From NCBI RefSeq assembly GCF_002019735.1, contig NZ_KV917378.1, forward strand, positions 987,869 through 1,051,868: a stretch of 64,000 nucleotides of DNA, given 5' to 3'. Source of the DNA: Salipaludibacillus agaradhaerens (GTDB lineage: Bacteria; Bacillota; Bacilli; Bacillales; Salisediminibacteriaceae). Below are positions 17,977 to 29,640 of this stretch, piece by piece. Each line of letters opens with the position of its first letter. Positions within the stretch are counted from its first letter, which is position 1. The position numbers were made by a program, and so were the translations under genes. Below the pieces are notes generated by a model. It searched no databases and was not told the DNA's origin. It was given only the letters and a program-made list of their open reading frames with translations.

Positions 17977-17987
17977 TCCCAGTTGGC

Positions 17988-18806
17988 TTATGAAGAATGA
18001 TGATGAACAAGTTGATAAATCAAATTTGCAGTCTCTTCCACTGCTTTTGTAGAGACATCAATAATACGACAACCAATCTTATTCATAATTCGAGCAGAGT
18101 ACAAAAGCTCCTCTTCAATACGCTCTAATGCGGCATAATTAGCTTCTTCTTTTAAACCTAAAGCTTTTAGCCTTTCCGTTCGAATCGTGTTTAATTTTTT
18201 GGGGCTGATCGTTAATCCAATTATTTTCTCAGATGGCACATTAAAGAGTTCCTCGGGAGGTTCTACTTCAGGCACAAGAGGTACATTAGCTACTTTTAAA
18301 CGTTTGTGCGCCAAATATTGAGATAATGGTGTTTTGGATGTGCGAGATACCCCAATTAAAACCACATCAGCCCTTAAAACCCCACGTGGATCTCGACCAT
18401 CATCATATTTAACCGCAAACTCAATCGCCTCGACTTTTCTAAAGTAATCTTCATCTAGTGTGTGAATAAGACCCGATTTATTTTTTGGTGATGTGTTTAA
18501 CCGGTTCTCCATCAATGTAATCATAGGCGTTAAAATATCGTAAATAGGTACGTTATGGCTAGCTGCCTGCTGTAATAAATAATTTTTTACTTCTGGTACT
18601 ACAACGGTAAATGCAATGACACCATTGTTTTCAATAGCTTGTGTTATGACGTCATCTACTGTAGAGGTGTCTTCAACGTAAGGGATTCTCGTAATAGCCG
18701 CTTTTCCTTGGCTAAATTGACTTAATGCAGCCTTTACAACTAATTCAGCCGTTTCTCCAACAGAATCAGAAATCACATATACCATCGATTGATCAGATGA
18801 ACTCAT
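17988..18806 (-). CDS. yqfL: Pyruvate, phosphate dikinase regulatory protein (YqfL/PpsR family)
   Basis: A 272-residue DUF299 bifunctional kinase/phosphorylase, expected to modify PPDK (or PEP synthase) in gluconeogenesis. The N-terminal signature is [20 protein letters not shown], and the nucleotide-binding region reads [15 protein letters not shown], then [12 protein letters not shown] 18806 is spaced seven bases from AAGGAG and is preferred over the ATG two codons upstream that abuts it. It follows ccpN by about 30 bases; CcpN represses gluconeogenic genes in B. subtilis, so the pair makes metabolic sense. Confidence 0.95.
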   Translation of the reverse strand: MSSSDQSMVYVISDSVGETAELVVKAALSQFSQGKAAITRIPYVEDTSTVDDVITQAIENNGVIAFTVVVPEVKNYLLQQAASHNVPIYDILTPMITLMENRLNTSPKNKSGLIHTLDEDYFRKVEAIEFAVKYDDGRDPRGVLRADVVLIGVSRTSKTPLSQYLAHKRLKVANVPLVPEVEPPEELFNVPSEKIIGLTISPKKLNTIRTERLKALGLKEEANYAALERIEEELLYSARIMNKIGCRIIDVSTKAVEETANLIYQLVHHHSS

Positions 18807-18836
18807 TGGCATTCTCCTTCACTCAATTAATAAAGC

Positions 18837-19481
18837 TTACGTATGAAGATCATCACTTGCCATATAAACAAAAGCCTTCGCAATATTTGTTTTGGTTAAA
18901 CGTCCGATTACCTCGTGAACAATGGCACCTTCTTCCTCAATTTCACGAACTACCGGGACACCATCTATTTGTTTATTAATTAATTTATTAGCCACTTCTA
19001 CAATAGTATCTTCAGGTTTACACATTGTAACATTCGGCATTCTTGTCATAATGATACTCACAGGTACACTCTCAAGGTCTTGTTTACCCATACTAGCACG
19101 CAATAAATCTTTTCTTGAAAGAATGCCAGCTAATCGGCTTTTTTTATTTACAACAAAAAGTGTGCCCACGTCCTCTAAAAACATAATACAAATAGCATCA
19201 TAGGCAGAAGCAGATTCGTTAACTACGACAGGTACAGATTGAAATTGTTTAACAGTTAATTTTTGCATTTGCTCATTAAAAAGTTGCCCACCATTTTTCC
19301 CACTATAGTAATAACCTACACGGGGACGTGCATCGAGAAAGCCCGACATGGTTAAAATGGCCAAGTCAGGCCTCAAGGTTGCACGCGTTAGTGACAGCTT
19401 CTCAGCAATCTGTTCACCCGTGATCGGACCTTCTTCTTTCACTATTTGTAAAATTCGTTGTTGTCTTTCATTCAACTCCAT
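18837..19481 (-). CDS. ccpN: Catabolite repressor of gluconeogenesis CcpN
   Basis: A 214-residue DNA-binding protein: an N-terminal winged helix (LNERQQRILQIVKEEGPITGEQIAEKLSL, recognition around TRATLRPDLAILTMSGFL) followed by two CBS domains (about 75-135 and 140-205) that bind adenine nucleotides. It is YqzB in B. subtilis, controlling gapB and pckA. ATG 19481 with GGTGA five bases upstream is preferred; a GTG three codons earlier is possible. It lies between glyS and yqfL on the same strand with no terminator seen, as in B. subtilis. Confidence 0.95.
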   Translation of the reverse strand: MELNERQQRILQIVKEEGPITGEQIAEKLSLTRATLRPDLAILTMSGFLDARPRVGYYYSGKNGGQLFNEQMQKLTVKQFQSVPVVVNESASAYDAICIMFLEDVGTLFVVNKKSRLAGILSRKDLLRASMGKQDLESVPVSIIMTRMPNVTMCKPEDTIVEVANKLINKQIDGVPVVREIEEEGAIVHEVIGRLTKTNIAKAFVYMASDDLHT

Positions 19482-19568
19482 TGCCTTCACCGTCCTCTAT
19501 ACTCAGGCAAACTCACTATTTTCACTTATTTCTATTATAACCTAATTAAAAACGCTCGAAAAATACGC

Positions 19569-21659
19569 TTAGTTCTCGGCATGGAAAACAATTGCCTGAA
19601 AATCAGCAAAAAAAGTGATCATCTCAGAGGTTTGTTTCATTTGGGCAAGACGATTAGCTTTAATAGTCTCACTTTCAGCCATGACCATTATATTATCAAA
19701 ATAGCGGTGGATAACTGGCACGAGTTGTTTCAGCAAAGTATAAGCTTCGGCTACCTCACCTTTATCTAGTGAATTTAATACATTTTTCTCATGATCACAT
19801 GTAGCATCGAAAAGATTTTTTTCTTCCTCTTCTGTGAAAAGCGATGAATCTGGCATTGCATCAGAAGCTGTTTTTTTAGAAATATTTATGACTCTGTTAA
19901 ATGCTTCAACATCTTTCTTGAAGGAAGCATCATTGAGAAGTTCCATTAAAAACAGGCCTTTTTTAATCGTTATATCTACTCTTCCCGGTGCTGTAGCAAG
20001 TACAGCCTCAGCTACATCATAGCGTACATTTTTCTCTTGAAGTAAATGCTTATATCTCAACTTAACGAATTCTTTTAAGTCTGTCATAACATCTTCAAGT
20101 GGTCGACTGATTAACCCATGATTATCAGCTTCTAACAAAGCTTCGTTCATCACTTCAAATAAATCAAAGTGCCAGTCTTCTTTTAAGAAAATGTGTAAAA
20201 TTGCTGCTGTTTGGCGGCGAAGTCCATGGGGATCTTGAGAGCCAGTAGGAATAGCGCCGATTCCAAAACTTGTAACAAGTGTATCGATTTTGTCAGCAAC
20301 ACTGATAAAAGCACCAATCGCGTCAGATGGTGGAAGATCTCCTGATTGCTTAGGTAAGTAATGTTCCTTAATCGCACGAGCTACGCGGGTATCTTCTCCT
20401 GATTTTAATGCATATTCCTCTCCCATACGCCCTTCAAGCTCTGGAAACTCATTTACCATATGTGTGACTAAATCATTTTTTGCTAAATGAGCTGCTCTTT
20501 CTGTGAGGTGAATTATTTCTTTAGTAGCACCAGCTTTTTTAGCAATTTTTACAGCTAGAGCAGAGAAACGTCTCACTTTATCAGCAATTGAACCTAATTC
20601 CTCATGGTAAACGATTGATTCAAGACGGGAAAAGAGAGCTTCAAAATTTTTATTCAAATCTTCGTTATAGAAAAATTCAGCATCTGCCAATCGCGCCCTC
20701 AGTACTTTTTCATTACCCTTTTGAACATTTTCTAAGTGACGATGATCCCCATTTCGAACCGTAATAAAGATGGGCTGAAGGTCTCCGTCTTTATTTTTAA
20801 CTGGGAAATAACGTTGATGTTCCCTCATTGATGTAATGAGGACTTCTTCAGGCACCTGTAAAAACCGCTTATCAAATGTACCATATAGCGCTGTTGGGTA
20901 TTCCACAAGATTCGTGACTTCTTCGAGTAAATTTTCGTCTACTGGAACGACCCATCCTTCACTTTCTGCCATTTGTTCAAGTTGTTTTCTAATCGCTGTT
21001 TTCCTTTCGAGTGGATCAACAATTACATGCTCTTTTAACAAGGCAGAAACATAGTCATTTGCGTCCTCAAGGATTAATTGGTTTCCTAAAAAGCGGTGAC
21101 CAAAGGAATAACGATCGGTGGATACATTCGTGATGTTAAATGAGATCACCTCTGTCCCATATAGAGCAACTAGCCATTTTACTGGACGAACAAATTTCTG
21201 ATCATTTACTCCCCACTTCATATTTTTTGGGAAAGGAATACTAAGGATAACGTGTTTCAATTCGGGTAGAAGAGACGTAACAGGTTCACCAGCTGTGAAT
21301 TTTTTAGCGAAAACATAGTCTTCCCCGTTAATAGACTTTACGTAAAGGTCATCTGTGTTTACTCCTTGTCCACGAGCGAATCCTTGAGCAGCCTTTGACC
21401 AATTTCCTTCTTCATCTTGAGCAATCTTTTTAGAAGGTCCTTTTGCTTCCACTTCAACATCATCTTGCTTTTCCTCGAGTCCGTGTACGATGACAGCTAA
21501 GCGACGCGGAGTTGAGAAAGCTTTTGTTTCATCATAAGTTAACCTATGCTCTTTCATCCAAGCTTCAGTTCGGTGTTGCAGTTCTTTCATAGCATCTGTT
21601 ACAAATCTTGCAGGCATCTCTTCCAAGCCGATTTCTAATAATAATGTCCTACTACTCAT
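19569..21659 (-). CDS. glyS: Glycine-tRNA ligase beta subunit
   Basis: The 696-residue beta chain of the tetrameric bacterial glycyl-tRNA synthetase, carrying the tRNA-binding and HD-like domains. Family features are [14 protein letters not shown] at the N-terminus, [16 protein letters not shown] and a C-terminal DALR-type anticodon-binding region ([31 protein letters not shown]). The start ATG overlaps the end of glyQ by eight bases with GAAGGGGG upstream, so the two chains are made in a coupled manner under the T-box ahead of glyQ. Confidence 0.98.
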   Translation of the reverse strand: MSSRTLLLEIGLEEMPARFVTDAMKELQHRTEAWMKEHRLTYDETKAFSTPRRLAVIVHGLEEKQDDVEVEAKGPSKKIAQDEEGNWSKAAQGFARGQGVNTDDLYVKSINGEDYVFAKKFTAGEPVTSLLPELKHVILSIPFPKNMKWGVNDQKFVRPVKWLVALYGTEVISFNITNVSTDRYSFGHRFLGNQLILEDANDYVSALLKEHVIVDPLERKTAIRKQLEQMAESEGWVVPVDENLLEEVTNLVEYPTALYGTFDKRFLQVPEEVLITSMREHQRYFPVKNKDGDLQPIFITVRNGDHRHLENVQKGNEKVLRARLADAEFFYNEDLNKNFEALFSRLESIVYHEELGSIADKVRRFSALAVKIAKKAGATKEIIHLTERAAHLAKNDLVTHMVNEFPELEGRMGEEYALKSGEDTRVARAIKEHYLPKQSGDLPPSDAIGAFISVADKIDTLVTSFGIGAIPTGSQDPHGLRRQTAAILHIFLKEDWHFDLFEVMNEALLEADNHGLISRPLEDVMTDLKEFVKLRYKHLLQEKNVRYDVAEAVLATAPGRVDITIKKGLFLMELLNDASFKKDVEAFNRVINISKKTASDAMPDSSLFTEEEEKNLFDATCDHEKNVLNSLDKGEVAEAYTLLKQLVPVIHRYFDNIMVMAESETIKANRLAQMKQTSEMITFFADFQAIVFHAEN

Positions 21660-22542
21660 TAGCAGCTTCCCCCTTCTCTTTAAGCATCGGAAAACCTAAT
21701 TTTTCCCGTGCGTCATAATAGGTTTTCGCGCAATTACGGGCAAGATTTCTTACACGACCGATATAACCAGTTCTTTCAGTAACAGAAATGGCACCTTGGG
21801 CATCTAACAAATTAAAAACGTGAGAACACTTTAACACATAGTCATAAGAAGGAATAACGAGTTGTTCATTTAGCGCACGCTGCGCTTCTTTTTCAAAAGT
21901 TGAAAACAGTTGAAAAAGCATGTCTGCATCCGCCACTTCAAAGGAATACTTAGATTGTTCATACTCATTTTGTAAGAAAACATCCCCGTAAGTAAAACCA
22001 TTCACCCATTCGAGATCGTAAACATTCTCTTTATCTTGTATATAAGATGCTAATCGTTCCAGGCCGTATGTAATTTCGACAGATACAGGTGAAGCGTCGA
22101 GCCCTCCTACTTGTTGAAAATAAGTAAATTGGGTAATTTCCATCCCGTCGAGCCATACTTCCCAGCCTAATCCCCATGCAGCAAGAGTAGGCGCTTCCCA
22201 GTTGTCTTCTACAAAACGAATGTCGTGCTCTTCTGGTTTAATCCCTAATTTTTTTAAACTCTCTAAATATAATTCTTGAATATTGTCAGGAGATGGCTTC
22301 ATAACTACTTGAAATTGGTGGTGTTGATATAGTCGATTTGGATTTTCTCCATATCTTCCATCAGTCGGTCGTCGTGATGGTTCAACATAAGCTACATTCC
22401 ACGGTTCTGGTCCAATACTTCGTAAAAATGTCATAGGATTCATTGTGCCAGCGCCTTTTTCCACATCATACGGCTGCAGGAGAAGGCAATTTTGTTTTCC
22501 CCAAAATTCTTGTAACGTGAGAATCATGTTTTGTACGTTCAT
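21652..22542 (-). CDS. glyQ: Glycine-tRNA ligase alpha subunit
   Basis: The 296-residue catalytic alpha chain of the alpha2-beta2 glycyl-tRNA synthetase (class II). Conserved stretches include [43 protein letters not shown] and [12 protein letters not shown] 22542 follows GGAGG by eight bases and gives the standard N-terminus; an upstream TTG opening is discarded. The gene follows a T-box leader, so transcription should rise when tRNA-Gly is uncharged. Confidence 0.98.
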   Translation of the reverse strand: MNVQNMILTLQEFWGKQNCLLLQPYDVEKGAGTMNPMTFLRSIGPEPWNVAYVEPSRRPTDGRYGENPNRLYQHHQFQVVMKPSPDNIQELYLESLKKLGIKPEEHDIRFVEDNWEAPTLAAWGLGWEVWLDGMEITQFTYFQQVGGLDASPVSVEITYGLERLASYIQDKENVYDLEWVNGFTYGDVFLQNEYEQSKYSFEVADADMLFQLFSTFEKEAQRALNEQLVIPSYDYVLKCSHVFNLLDAQGAISVTERTGYIGRVRNLARNCAKTYYDAREKLGFPMLKEKGEAANE

Positions 22543-22631
22543 GCGTAAAGCCTCCAATTTTACTAAGATTTTGTGAGTGTCATAACGCAGGGAGATTGAT
22601 TTAAAGCTTTTTCTAAGAAAAGTTATTCAAT

Positions 22632-22855
22632 AAAAAACTCCCGTCTCTATATCCATAAGGATACAGGGACGAGAGTAACCCGCGGTTCCACCCTACTTGC
22701 ACAGCTAAACTGCACCACTTTAACTATACGTACTCTGGAACGCCTTCCTTGTCATCGTTATACTCAGCTTTCACCATCCTGAGCTCGCTAATATATTGAG
22801 AGGACAAGTACTATTTTCCTTCATTGCACGGTAACTATAAACGATCTCTTATCAT
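22632..22855 (-). promoter_or_regulatory. T-box leader (tRNA-Gly sensing) of glyQS
   Basis: The T-box core GGGTGGAACCGCG is at 22681-22693 on the minus strand. It is followed by a strong terminator (22638-22675: CTCTCGTCCCTGTATCC against GGATATAGAGACGGGAG, then six T residues). Upstream, the stem I features GGATGGTGAAAGC and GAGTATAACGATGA are present. The likely specifier codon is GGC at 22742-22744 (glycine). Uncharged tRNA-Gly would favour the antiterminator and glyQS expression. Confidence 0.93.
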
Positions 22856-22860
22856 TACAA

Positions 22861-22889
22861 ATCTTACTTAAAAAAAAGTTAGCTGTCAA
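22861..22889 (-). promoter_or_regulatory. SigA-type promoter of glyQS, inside the recO 3' end
   Basis: A consensus TTGACA (22884-22889) is formed by the last recO codons; after 17 bases comes TAAGAT (22861-22866). The start would fall at the 5' end of the T-box leader. Confidence 0.8.
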
Positions 22890-23640
22890 CATCTTGTTGT
22901 GAGAACTTCTCTATCTGATCTAAAAATCGCTTTGATTTTAAATGAATTCCGATATATTCTTGATAATACAATGCTAATATTTCTTTTAATTGCAGTTTAT
23001 TATCAGGTTTCACAGAAATTTTACCAATTCTAGAAGGGTTAATTTGTTGAAATAGCCTTAAAAGTTTCATGACTGAAGGGGATGCCTTTAAATGATACTT
23101 ATCCTCGTGGGAACAAGCGGTACAGAGAGCCCCACCAAACTTCAGTGAAAAAACAAAAGGCAAATCTGTTCTTCTACAATGGGCACATTCATGTAAAGTT
23201 GGGGGAGAACCAGAAAAAGCCAACATCTTTGTCTCAAGAATGCGAATTAGAATTTCCCCATCATCTCCCTCATTTAAATGGTGTAACAATTGATACAGCA
23301 ATTCAAATAAATACGGGTTCTTATCATTATCATCTGTCAATTTATCAATCATTTCCACTATGTATGCACCATAAGCAGTGAGCATTAAATCATTTCGTAC
23401 TTCTTTGAATGAATCAATAATATCAGATTGACTAAGCGACCCCATCCCTTGAGATTTTTGATATATGAAAGAACCATAAACAAAGAGTTGAGTTGATGAA
23501 GCAAAGCGACTCTTTGGTCGTTTTGCTCCGCGTGCCATTACGGCTGTTTTGCCGTGTTCACGAGACAATAATGTGATAATTTTGTTCGTTTCACCATAAT
23601 CAGTCGTACGAATAACAATACCTTCTGTTTTGTGTAACAA
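22879..23640 (-). CDS. recO: DNA repair protein RecO
   Basis: A 253-residue recombination mediator that helps load RecA with RecF and RecR. An N-terminal OB fold (EGIVIRTTDYGETNKIITLLSREHGK) is followed by a helical region and a four-cysteine zinc site (CAHC near 155, CTAC near 178). The frame opens at GTG 23649, but TTG 23640 lies five bases from AGGTGG and fits the family start; both are possible. It lies downstream of yqzL and era. Its last codons double as the -35 box of glyQS. Confidence 0.95.
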   Translation of the reverse strand: MLHKTEGIVIRTTDYGETNKIITLLSREHGKTAVMARGAKRPKSRFASSTQLFVYGSFIYQKSQGMGSLSQSDIIDSFKEVRNDLMLTAYGAYIVEMIDKLTDDNDKNPYLFELLYQLLHHLNEGDDGEILIRILETKMLAFSGSPPTLHECAHCRRTDLPFVFSLKFGGALCTACSHEDKYHLKASPSVMKLLRLFQQINPSRIGKISVKPDNKLQLKEILALYYQEYIGIHLKSKRFLDQIEKFSQQDVDS

Positions 23641-23678
23641 TATCGCCACCTGCCAATTTTAGGTGAGCTTCAGGTCAT

Positions 23679-23822
23679 TTAGGGGATCGTCTCCTCATCA
23701 GAATTCCCATCATCCTGTTCATACATAATGGTATCTTGCTGATCTCGATCAATTTCTTTAAATAACAAATAAGATTCCACATCGCCTGTCATGGAGAATA
23801 CGTGCCAGGATAACTGACGCAT
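23679..23822 (-). CDS. yqzL: YqzL family small protein
   Basis: A 47-residue gene between recO and era, the position of yqzL in B. subtilis. The protein begins MRQLSWHVFSMTGDVESYLL and continues FKEIDRD with an acidic tail; the W-x-F-x-TG-x-x-x-YLLFKE pattern is the family hallmark. GGTGGAG is seven bases before the ATG. Function unknown. It is too short for most automated gene callers. Confidence 0.88.
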   Translation of the reverse strand: MRQLSWHVFSMTGDVESYLLFKEIDRDQQDTIMYEQDDGNSDEETIP

Positions 23823-23920
23823 CGGGCTACTCCACCTTTCTTAAAGCAAGCTTTATTGTGCTTCTATATCTGTTATAGTGACCTTCTGCGTCCTTTTCAT
23901 GTCAAGGAAATATTAACAGT

Positions 23921-24063
23921 ATAAAACGCCCCTTCAATCAATGGGTTTTCTCGTTCTTCTCCCGCTGATTGCTCGTTGAGTCCAACATCTCCCCGTCTGA
24001 AATAGATCTAGCACTCCTCTCTATTTTATGCTGGAAGTTTTACAGACGGTTATCTGTGATAAA
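23921..24063 (+). repeat. Dispersed two-hairpin repeat, copy B (full length)
   Basis: About 143 bp starting ATAAAACGCCCCTTCAATCA and ending CAGACGGTTATCTGTGATAAA. Hairpin 1 pairs CAATCA with TGATTG. Hairpin 2 pairs CCGTCTG with CAGACGG. Compared with copy C the second stem changes on both arms (TG/CA here, CA/TG there), preserving pairing. It lies between yqzL and era. Confidence 0.8.
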
Positions 24064-24084
24064 GATGAACGAGTCGGTATTATT

Positions 24085-25822
<1,738 letters not shown>

Positions 25823-25839
<17 letters not shown>

Positions 25840-26287
25840 GTTTTTGCAAAATATCTTCTTGTTTTGTAAACATCACTTTTTCATCTTTTTCAGTTTCGTG
25901 ATCATAGCCAATGAGGTGAAGGAAGCCATGAACTGCCAAAAAGCACAGTTCTCGCTCCATATCATGGCCATATTCTTCTGCTTGAACTTTTGCGCGCGGT
26001 ACAGAGATAATCACATCCCCTAACAAATTAGCAGCGGGACTTTCACTTATGTCCTCATCACCTTCATTTAATGCGAAAGACAATACGTCTGTTGGCTGAT
26101 CTTTATCCCGATACTCTCGGTTTAATTGGTGTATATGTTCATCAGTAACGAACGTGACAGACACTTCAGATTCTTCTTTCAGATTCTCCTCTTTAAGTGC
26201 CGTATTGAGTACGTCAGCGACAAGGTTTTTCTCTACGTCTGTTAATTGCTCTGTCTCGTCAAATAGATCAATCGTATATCGGTTCAC
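25823..26287 (-). CDS. ybeY: Endoribonuclease YbeY
   Basis: A 154-residue zinc-dependent RNase acting in 16S rRNA 3'-end maturation and ribosome quality control. The metal site HGFLHLIGYDH is at residues 120-130 with all three histidines. The GTG start overlaps the pgpH stop by four bases (GTGA). It is in the same order as in B. subtilis (pgpH-ybeY-dgkA-cdd-era). Confidence 0.97.
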
Positions 26288-28482
26288 ACATTATCCTCCT
26301 TTTTACTCAAATCATCTTCTGGATACTCGATCCTTGAGTGGAACGTTCCCTGCAACGTTTCACATATTGAAGTCGCTGCTTTATTTAACTCTTTTAATGT
26401 AAGGTCACAGTCATCAAATTGACCATCTGTTAACCGATCCAATAATATTTTACGAACAAGATTTTCGATTTTTTCAGTTGTAGGGTGCTGCATTGATCTA
26501 ACAGCTGCTTCTACACAATCAGCAAATCCAACGAGTGCTGCTTCCTTTGATTGCGCTTTCGGCCCTGGATATCTGAACTCTTCTTCTTCTATTTCGTCCT
26601 TATCATCATTTTGTTTTGCTTTATGGTAAAAGTATTTAAGTAACGACGTACCATGATGCTGTTCTGCAATGTCCACAATTTCCTTCGGAAGCTTATGTGA
26701 TTTAAGCATGTCTGCCCCATCATAAGGGTGAGCAATAATAATTGTTTTACTTAAATGCGGTGAAATATTATCATGTGGATTTTTAATTTTCATTTGATTT
26801 TCTATAAAAAAATGTGGGCGTCTTGTCTTCCCAATATCATGATAATATGAACCAACTCGTGCTAATAACCCGTTAGCTCCAACAGATTCACAGGCAGCTT
26901 CGGCTAAGTTAGCGACGACCACACTATGATGATATGTTCCTGGAGCCTCTAATAAAATTTTTCTTAAAAGAGGGTGATTAGGATTGGACAATTCAATTAG
27001 TCTAGTTGGAGACAAAACTCCGAATCCTGCTTCCACAAAGGGTAATAACCCAATCGCTAACACCACAGAGATAAAGCCAGACAAAAATGCAAAACCGACG
27101 TTGGTCCCAATATCAAACCACCCATATTGAGCATTTTTCAATAAGAGAATAGCAATTACCACTAAAATATTAATAAACGAGACGAAAATTCCCGTTTGTA
27201 ACATCCGCATCATCCGTTGTGACTTACTCAAGAAAAAGACTCCTGCCAAGCCACTAAAAAAGATGTATATGCCATGAGTGTAATTAACAATACCAGAGCT
27301 CTCACTATTAAACATAATACTTGCAATAATAGCGAATATCATGCTTGTAAAAATAGCGACCCGTGATTGTAGCAATGTTGTAAGAAGCATTGTTCCCATG
27401 GCTACTGGCGCTAGGAAGGTTATACCGTTAAGGTCAATGACATGCGTCAAACTAACGAGCTTTAACAAAATGAGCGTCAGCATATAAATCGTACTATACA
27501 TTAACAAATGGGTATTATTTGTTTGTAAAGAGGTTTTTGCATCATTTAAGTAATAGGCAAGCATCGCTATTAATAGACTAATAATAATAGCAAGACCAAT
27601 ATAAGGGTAGTATAAAGGCACCTCTTCAGTTAATCCTACAAGCGATAGTTGTTGATAAATTTCTCCCGTAATGACTTGACCTTCTTCTACTAGCAGCTGA
27701 CCTTCTCGTATCATAACAGGTTCTACCGCTTCAATAGCTGACTCTCGTGCTTCTTGTGTAGCATCTTCGTCCATCATGTAATTTGCCGTAATACCAAAAC
27801 GAGAAATTTCAATCATAGCTTCAAGTAAATCTGGACTAACAGCTGCAATGGCAACCTTGCTTTCAACCCTATCTTTTGCATCATCTACTTCATCCATTGG
27901 AATTTCTTCTTCCATCACATCATACACTGCACTAGTAGTCGTTTCTTGGGCAGTCTCTAAATCTTCACCGGTCGTTTCCAACAATATTAGAAAAGCGTCA
28001 TCAGATATTTGCTCTATGGTTTCAGTTGGAAGAAGCTCTTCAAGCAAATCAAGCTGTTCGGACTCAGAAAGTTCTTCAATCGTCATGTCATCTTCATTAG
28101 AATTGTTAGACGCCTCTTCTATTTCAGAAATTCTTTCATCAATCTGACTTTGGACTTGTTCCACCGAATGGAAAATATCCTGAATTCTTTCAAGTTGATT
28201 TTGGGCGTATCTCGTTTTTTTTGAATATACAGGTTCGACCGCATCAGATGCTTCTAGTTGTAAACGTTCAGTTTCTAGCTTATTTTCAATTGTTAATGGC
28301 GATCGTATATCTTGGTCAGACACGGTTCCTTGTTCAACTTCTAACGTCTCAGGGATCACATTTGTGACGAGCATACCATACGTAAAGATGCCTAAAAATA
28401 CAAAGATGAAGATACGTAAATAACGATGTTTTTTTAAATTTTTCCACCATGCTTGTTGATCTATAGATGATCGTTTTGACAT
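26284..28482 (-). CDS. pgpH: Cyclic di-AMP phosphodiesterase PgpH (7TM-HD)
   Basis: A 732-residue membrane enzyme (YqfF) expected to degrade c-di-AMP. An N-terminal membrane helix (about 20-42) leads to a large extracytoplasmic 7TMR-HDED domain with a long acidic insert. Seven membrane helices follow, then a C-terminal cytoplasmic HD domain: HHSVVVANLAEAAC, SYYHDIGKTRRP and EQHHGTSLLKYFY give the metal ligands. GGGGGAGCC precedes the ATG. It links osmolyte and wall homeostasis to c-di-AMP and is followed by ybeY with overlap. Confidence 0.96.
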   Translation of the reverse strand: MSKRSSIDQQAWWKNLKKHRYLRIFIFVFLGIFTYGMLVTNVIPETLEVEQGTVSDQDIRSPLTIENKLETERLQLEASDAVEPVYSKKTRYAQNQLERIQDIFHSVEQVQSQIDERISEIEEASNNSNEDDMTIEELSESEQLDLLEELLPTETIEQISDDAFLILLETTGEDLETAQETTTSAVYDVMEEEIPMDEVDDAKDRVESKVAIAAVSPDLLEAMIEISRFGITANYMMDEDATQEARESAIEAVEPVMIREGQLLVEEGQVITGEIYQQLSLVGLTEEVPLYYPYIGLAIIISLLIAMLAYYLNDAKTSLQTNNTHLLMYSTIYMLTLILLKLVSLTHVIDLNGITFLAPVAMGTMLLTTLLQSRVAIFTSMIFAIIASIMFNSESSGIVNYTHGIYIFFSGLAGVFFLSKSQRMMRMLQTGIFVSFINILVVIAILLLKNAQYGWFDIGTNVGFAFLSGFISVVLAIGLLPFVEAGFGVLSPTRLIELSNPNHPLLRKILLEAPGTYHHSVVVANLAEAACESVGANGLLARVGSYYHDIGKTRRPHFFIENQMKIKNPHDNISPHLSKTIIIAHPYDGADMLKSHKLPKEIVDIAEQHHGTSLLKYFYHKAKQNDDKDEIEEEEFRYPGPKAQSKEAALVGFADCVEAAVRSMQHPTTEKIENLVRKILLDRLTDGQFDDCDLTLKELNKAATSICETLQGTFHSRIEYPEDDLSKKEDNV

Positions 28483-28651
28483 TTGGCTCCCCCATTTTAA
28501 AAAAAGAACTTCGTATCGTCTTTTACCAATTATTTCAAACTAGGCACTCCTTTGTAAAGAACATTCCTCTCCTTATTAAAGTCATACTGGGCAACTTTCA
28601 TACAAGAGGTGTTTTTTAAAATCATTTGGCCTACCATTTCGTTTAAGTAGT

Positions 28652-29635
28652 TTACGCATTATGCTCAGAAGACGTTTCACTCTCTTTGTCATAAGCATTA
28701 ATAATTTTTTGAACAAGTGTATGACGGACAACGTCAGTAGGCTCCAAATGTATAAATGACAAACCTTCTACATTTTTTAATATTTTTAAAACTGATTTTA
28801 AACCGGACATTTTACCACGCGGCAAATCAATTTGCGTTAAGTCTCCTGTCACAACCATTTTTGAACCAAAACCAAGTCTTGTTAAAAACATTTTTATTTG
28901 TTCAGACGTCGTATTTTGAGCCTCATCTAATATGACAAAGGAATCGTCAAGTGTCCGACCTCTCATATATGCTAACGGTGCGATCTCGATCGTGCCTCTT
29001 TCCATTAGTCTTTCAGTATGTTCTACACCAAACACATCATGAAGTGCATCATACAATGGTCTTAAATAAGGATCTACTTTCTCCTTTAGATCCCCAGGTA
29101 AAAAACCGAGGCTTTCACCTGCCTCAACTGCAGGCCGAGTTAAGACAATTTTCTTTACTCGCCCTTCTTTTAAAGCATGAACCGCCATGACAACAGCTAA
29201 ATAGGTTTTCCCTGTTCCCGCTGGTCCAATTCCAAAGACGATATCATTTTTTCGAATCGCAGACACATAATGTCTTTGGCCTAATGTTTTCGCAAGAATT
29301 GGCTTACCTTTAGCCGTGAGAGTTATTTTATCCTCATACAAATCTGCCATTTCATCTAGCATGCCTCTTTTAGCTAATTGGGCGGCATACACAACATCCC
29401 TTTCTTGAACTGAAAGGCCATTTCTAATGAGTTTTAATAGCATGTTTAAGATATCATTAATCTTCTCTGAGGAATTACTGTCTCCAACTATTGTGATTTC
29501 TTCACCACGTGTCATAATTGTCGTGGCGAAAAATTCTTCTAAACGTTTCAAGTGATTATCATTTGGCCCAAACAACGCTTGGGCTTCATTTGCTCCTTGA
29601 ATTGGTAAAACAAGTGTACTTGTATTTTCTGTCAA
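28652..29635 (-). CDS. phoH: PhoH-like ATPase
   Basis: A 327-residue cytosolic P-loop protein. Walker A is GPAGTGKT (about 137-144) and Walker B VILDEAQN; a TGDLTQIDLP sensor follows. The N-terminal region is KH-like, suggesting RNA binding. The gene is beside pgpH and ybeY as in most Firmicutes, where it is tied to RNA metabolism by association. The start is five bases after the yqfD stop. Confidence 0.96.
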   Translation of the reverse strand: MTENTSTLVLPIQGANEAQALFGPNDNHLKRLEEFFATTIMTRGEEITIVGDSNSSEKINDILNMLLKLIRNGLSVQERDVVYAAQLAKRGMLDEMADLYEDKITLTAKGKPILAKTLGQRHYVSAIRKNDIVFGIGPAGTGKTYLAVVMAVHALKEGRVKKIVLTRPAVEAGESLGFLPGDLKEKVDPYLRPLYDALHDVFGVEHTERLMERGTIEIAPLAYMRGRTLDDSFVILDEAQNTTSEQIKMFLTRLGFGSKMVVTGDLTQIDLPRGKMSGLKSVLKILKNVEGLSFIHLEPTDVVRHTLVQKIINAYDKESETSSEHNA

Positions 29636-29640
29636 TCGTC

